A stretch of 64,000 nucleotides of DNA, taken from Maritalea myrionectae DSM 19524 (GTDB lineage Bacteria > Pseudomonadota > Alphaproteobacteria > Rhizobiales > Devosiaceae). The DNA lies in the NCBI RefSeq assembly GCF_000423365.1, contig NZ_AUHV01000003.1:1-64000 (forward strand). The letters run 5' to 3'. The notes beneath the pieces are model-generated. The model saw nothing but the letters and a program-made list of their open reading frames with translations. It did not search any database and had not been told where the DNA came from. The translations under genes were made by a program, and so were the position numbers. Positions 63,176 through 64,000 of this stretch are shown here, in pieces; positions within the stretch are counted from its first letter, which is position 1, and every line of letters starts with the position of its first letter.

Positions 63176-64000
63176 AATACAAAATCGTCCCTATTGGCGA
63201 AAATCATTGGGCCCAACTACCCGAAATTCACCGGGCCGCTATTTTTGCTGTGAAGGACGATTATTACGACCAAAAAGCCCTAGAAAGCTGGGCGCACGGC
63301 CTCAAGCCTGAAGGCTACAAACATTCAGCAGACGATGGCGAAATCTTCAATATCGCAATAGATGAAAATGAAGTGCCTGTGGGGTTTTGTGGCTATCGCG
63401 GCTACGAAATTATGGCGCTGTTCGTCCACCCCGCGCATCAAAACAAAGGCGTTGGCACAGCGTTGATCAACAAGGCGCTTGAGGAGATTTTGAAGGGGCG
63501 GCCTGAAAAAATCACCCTCACCTCCAGTCATCCCGCATTGAGCTTCTTTCAAAATGAAGGCTTTCACGTCGTCAAAGAGCGTGAAGAGATCACACGTGGC
63601 GGGGTCTTTATTCCCGTTTATGATATGGAAGCCCTGCTCCAACGTCCGCCCCATGAGGGGCACGAGCTCGAATTGATGCTGGCAGGGGCAAAAAAACTCT
63701 CCTATTTCGCCGACAATGATCCCGAAGAAACTTTTCGCCCCTATGTTTTGAGCGGCCGGATCAAGCGGTATGTGTGGCAAGCACATACGGATCATTTGGA
63801 GAAGAGGATGCGTGAAAGCGGGCAAATCGACATTGTGCCGGTCACGCCAATTATCTATTATTTGCCCCACGCCGAGACAGAGAAAGATCGCTTGGTTGAG
63901 CTGCTCACAAAGCATCAAATCTATGGCGAACATGATGTGAAAGACGAGCGCGAGATGGGCGAGCTTCTGGACTATCCGCCCTATGCCGTTAAGGCCTTTA
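63172..64000 (+). CDS. GNAT acetyltransferase fused to an unknown C-terminal region (cut by edge)
   Basis: The 276 residues in the window run off the right edge. Residues ~1-150 form a GNAT domain: EIMALFVHPAHQNKGVGTALI carries the acetyl-CoA loop (QNKGVG), followed by LTSSHPALSFFQNEGF. From ~155 a second region with ELMLAGAKKLSYFAD and VPVTPIIYYLPH is not a GNAT and is not recognised. The join is in one frame, so this is a fusion or an enlarged GNAT family. Coupled to the HAD gene. Confidence 0.75.
   Translation, partial: MKYKIVPIGENHWAQLPEIHRAAIFAVKDDYYDQKALESWAHGLKPEGYKHSADDGEIFNIAIDENEVPVGFCGYRGYEIMALFVHPAHQNKGVGTALINKALEEILKGRPEKITLTSSHPALSFFQNEGFHVVKEREEITRGGVFIPVYDMEALLQRPPHEGHELELMLAGAKKLSYFADNDPEETFRPYVLSGRIKRYVWQAHTDHLEKRMRESGQIDIVPVTPIIYYLPHAETEKDRLVELLTKHQIYGEHDVKDEREMGELLDYPPYAVKAF

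Noticed and set aside
63325-63933. A 202-codon minus-strand frame at the right edge
   Set aside because: Antisense to the GNAT gene, which has the acetyl-CoA loop and is coupled to the HAD gene.
1-64000. CRISPR array, prophage or rRNA operon
   Set aside because: No regularly spaced repeats, cas genes, phage structural genes or rRNA sequence are seen in the window.

Overview
The window looks like a chromosomal segment of an alphaproteobacterium of the order Hyphomicrobiales (Rhizobiales), with moderate GC as judged by eye. The evidence is a set of families typical of that group (DUF2336, DUF3126, DUF1476/ATPase inhibitor zeta, BTLCP transglutaminase-like peptidase, PAS_5, PilZ, NDUFS6-type zf-CHCC) and gene orders such as cinA-like/sfsA/map/radC, yidD/IscU-like/folE/hisI and purC/purS/purQ/purL/bolA. 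A marine, Devosiaceae/Maritalea-like origin is possible but is only a guess. The sequence is gene-dense. I see no IS element, prophage, CRISPR array or rRNA operon.

Layout. 1-301 is the 5' end of tuf. 486-11146 is an accessory-looking block lying between tuf and the tRNA-Gly/tRNA-Tyr pair: nucleoside hydrolase, a secreted RNase A-like protein, a RhiA-like protein, a lone serine recombinase, a DksA/TraR-type protein, a DUF2239-MATE operon with twin palindromic operators, an esterase and two GGDEF proteins. 11369-18516 holds tRNA-Gly, tRNA-Tyr, rlmB, a beta-lactamase-fold hydrolase, a spermidine-synthase-like protein, a flippase/ATP-grasp pair, tRNA-Thr and nadK. 18521-27774 holds DUF2336, a lytic transglycosylase, a nitroreductase, two exported proteins, thrS, yidD, an IscU-like protein, folE, hisI and a rhomboid protease. 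27977-36602 holds PAS_5, PilZ, BTLCP, gamma carbonic anhydrase, small conserved unknowns, cysE, hydrolase, zf-CHCC, FAD monooxygenase and pirin genes.

36794-48611 contains an MFS exporter, an ornithine cyclodeaminase-like gene, convergent ugd and manC for nucleotide sugars, tRNA-Leu, an unknown soluble protein overlapping a DUF2721 membrane protein, a xanthine phosphoribosyltransferase, cinA-like, sfsA, map, radC and ccdA. 48813-64000 carries rpe, an MFS gene and purB, then EamA, ArsR/SRPBCC, a small hydrolase and an NreB-like MFS with a histidine-rich tail. DUF1476 and the purine genes purC-purS, then purQ-purL-bolA, follow, and the window ends in a HAD and a GNAT gene. The purine operon is interrupted between purS and purQ by a putative 28-residue peptide gene and an acyltransferase-3 gene, each followed by a terminator.

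Themes. Purine metabolism is concentrated on the right (gpt-like, purB, purC/S/Q/L). Cyclic-di-GMP signalling is represented by two diguanylate cyclases and one PilZ effector. The least explained parts are the RhiA-like/RNase A-like module, the DUF2239 operator system, the DUF2721 plus 358-residue pair, the triple-repeat exported protein and the purine-operon insertion.
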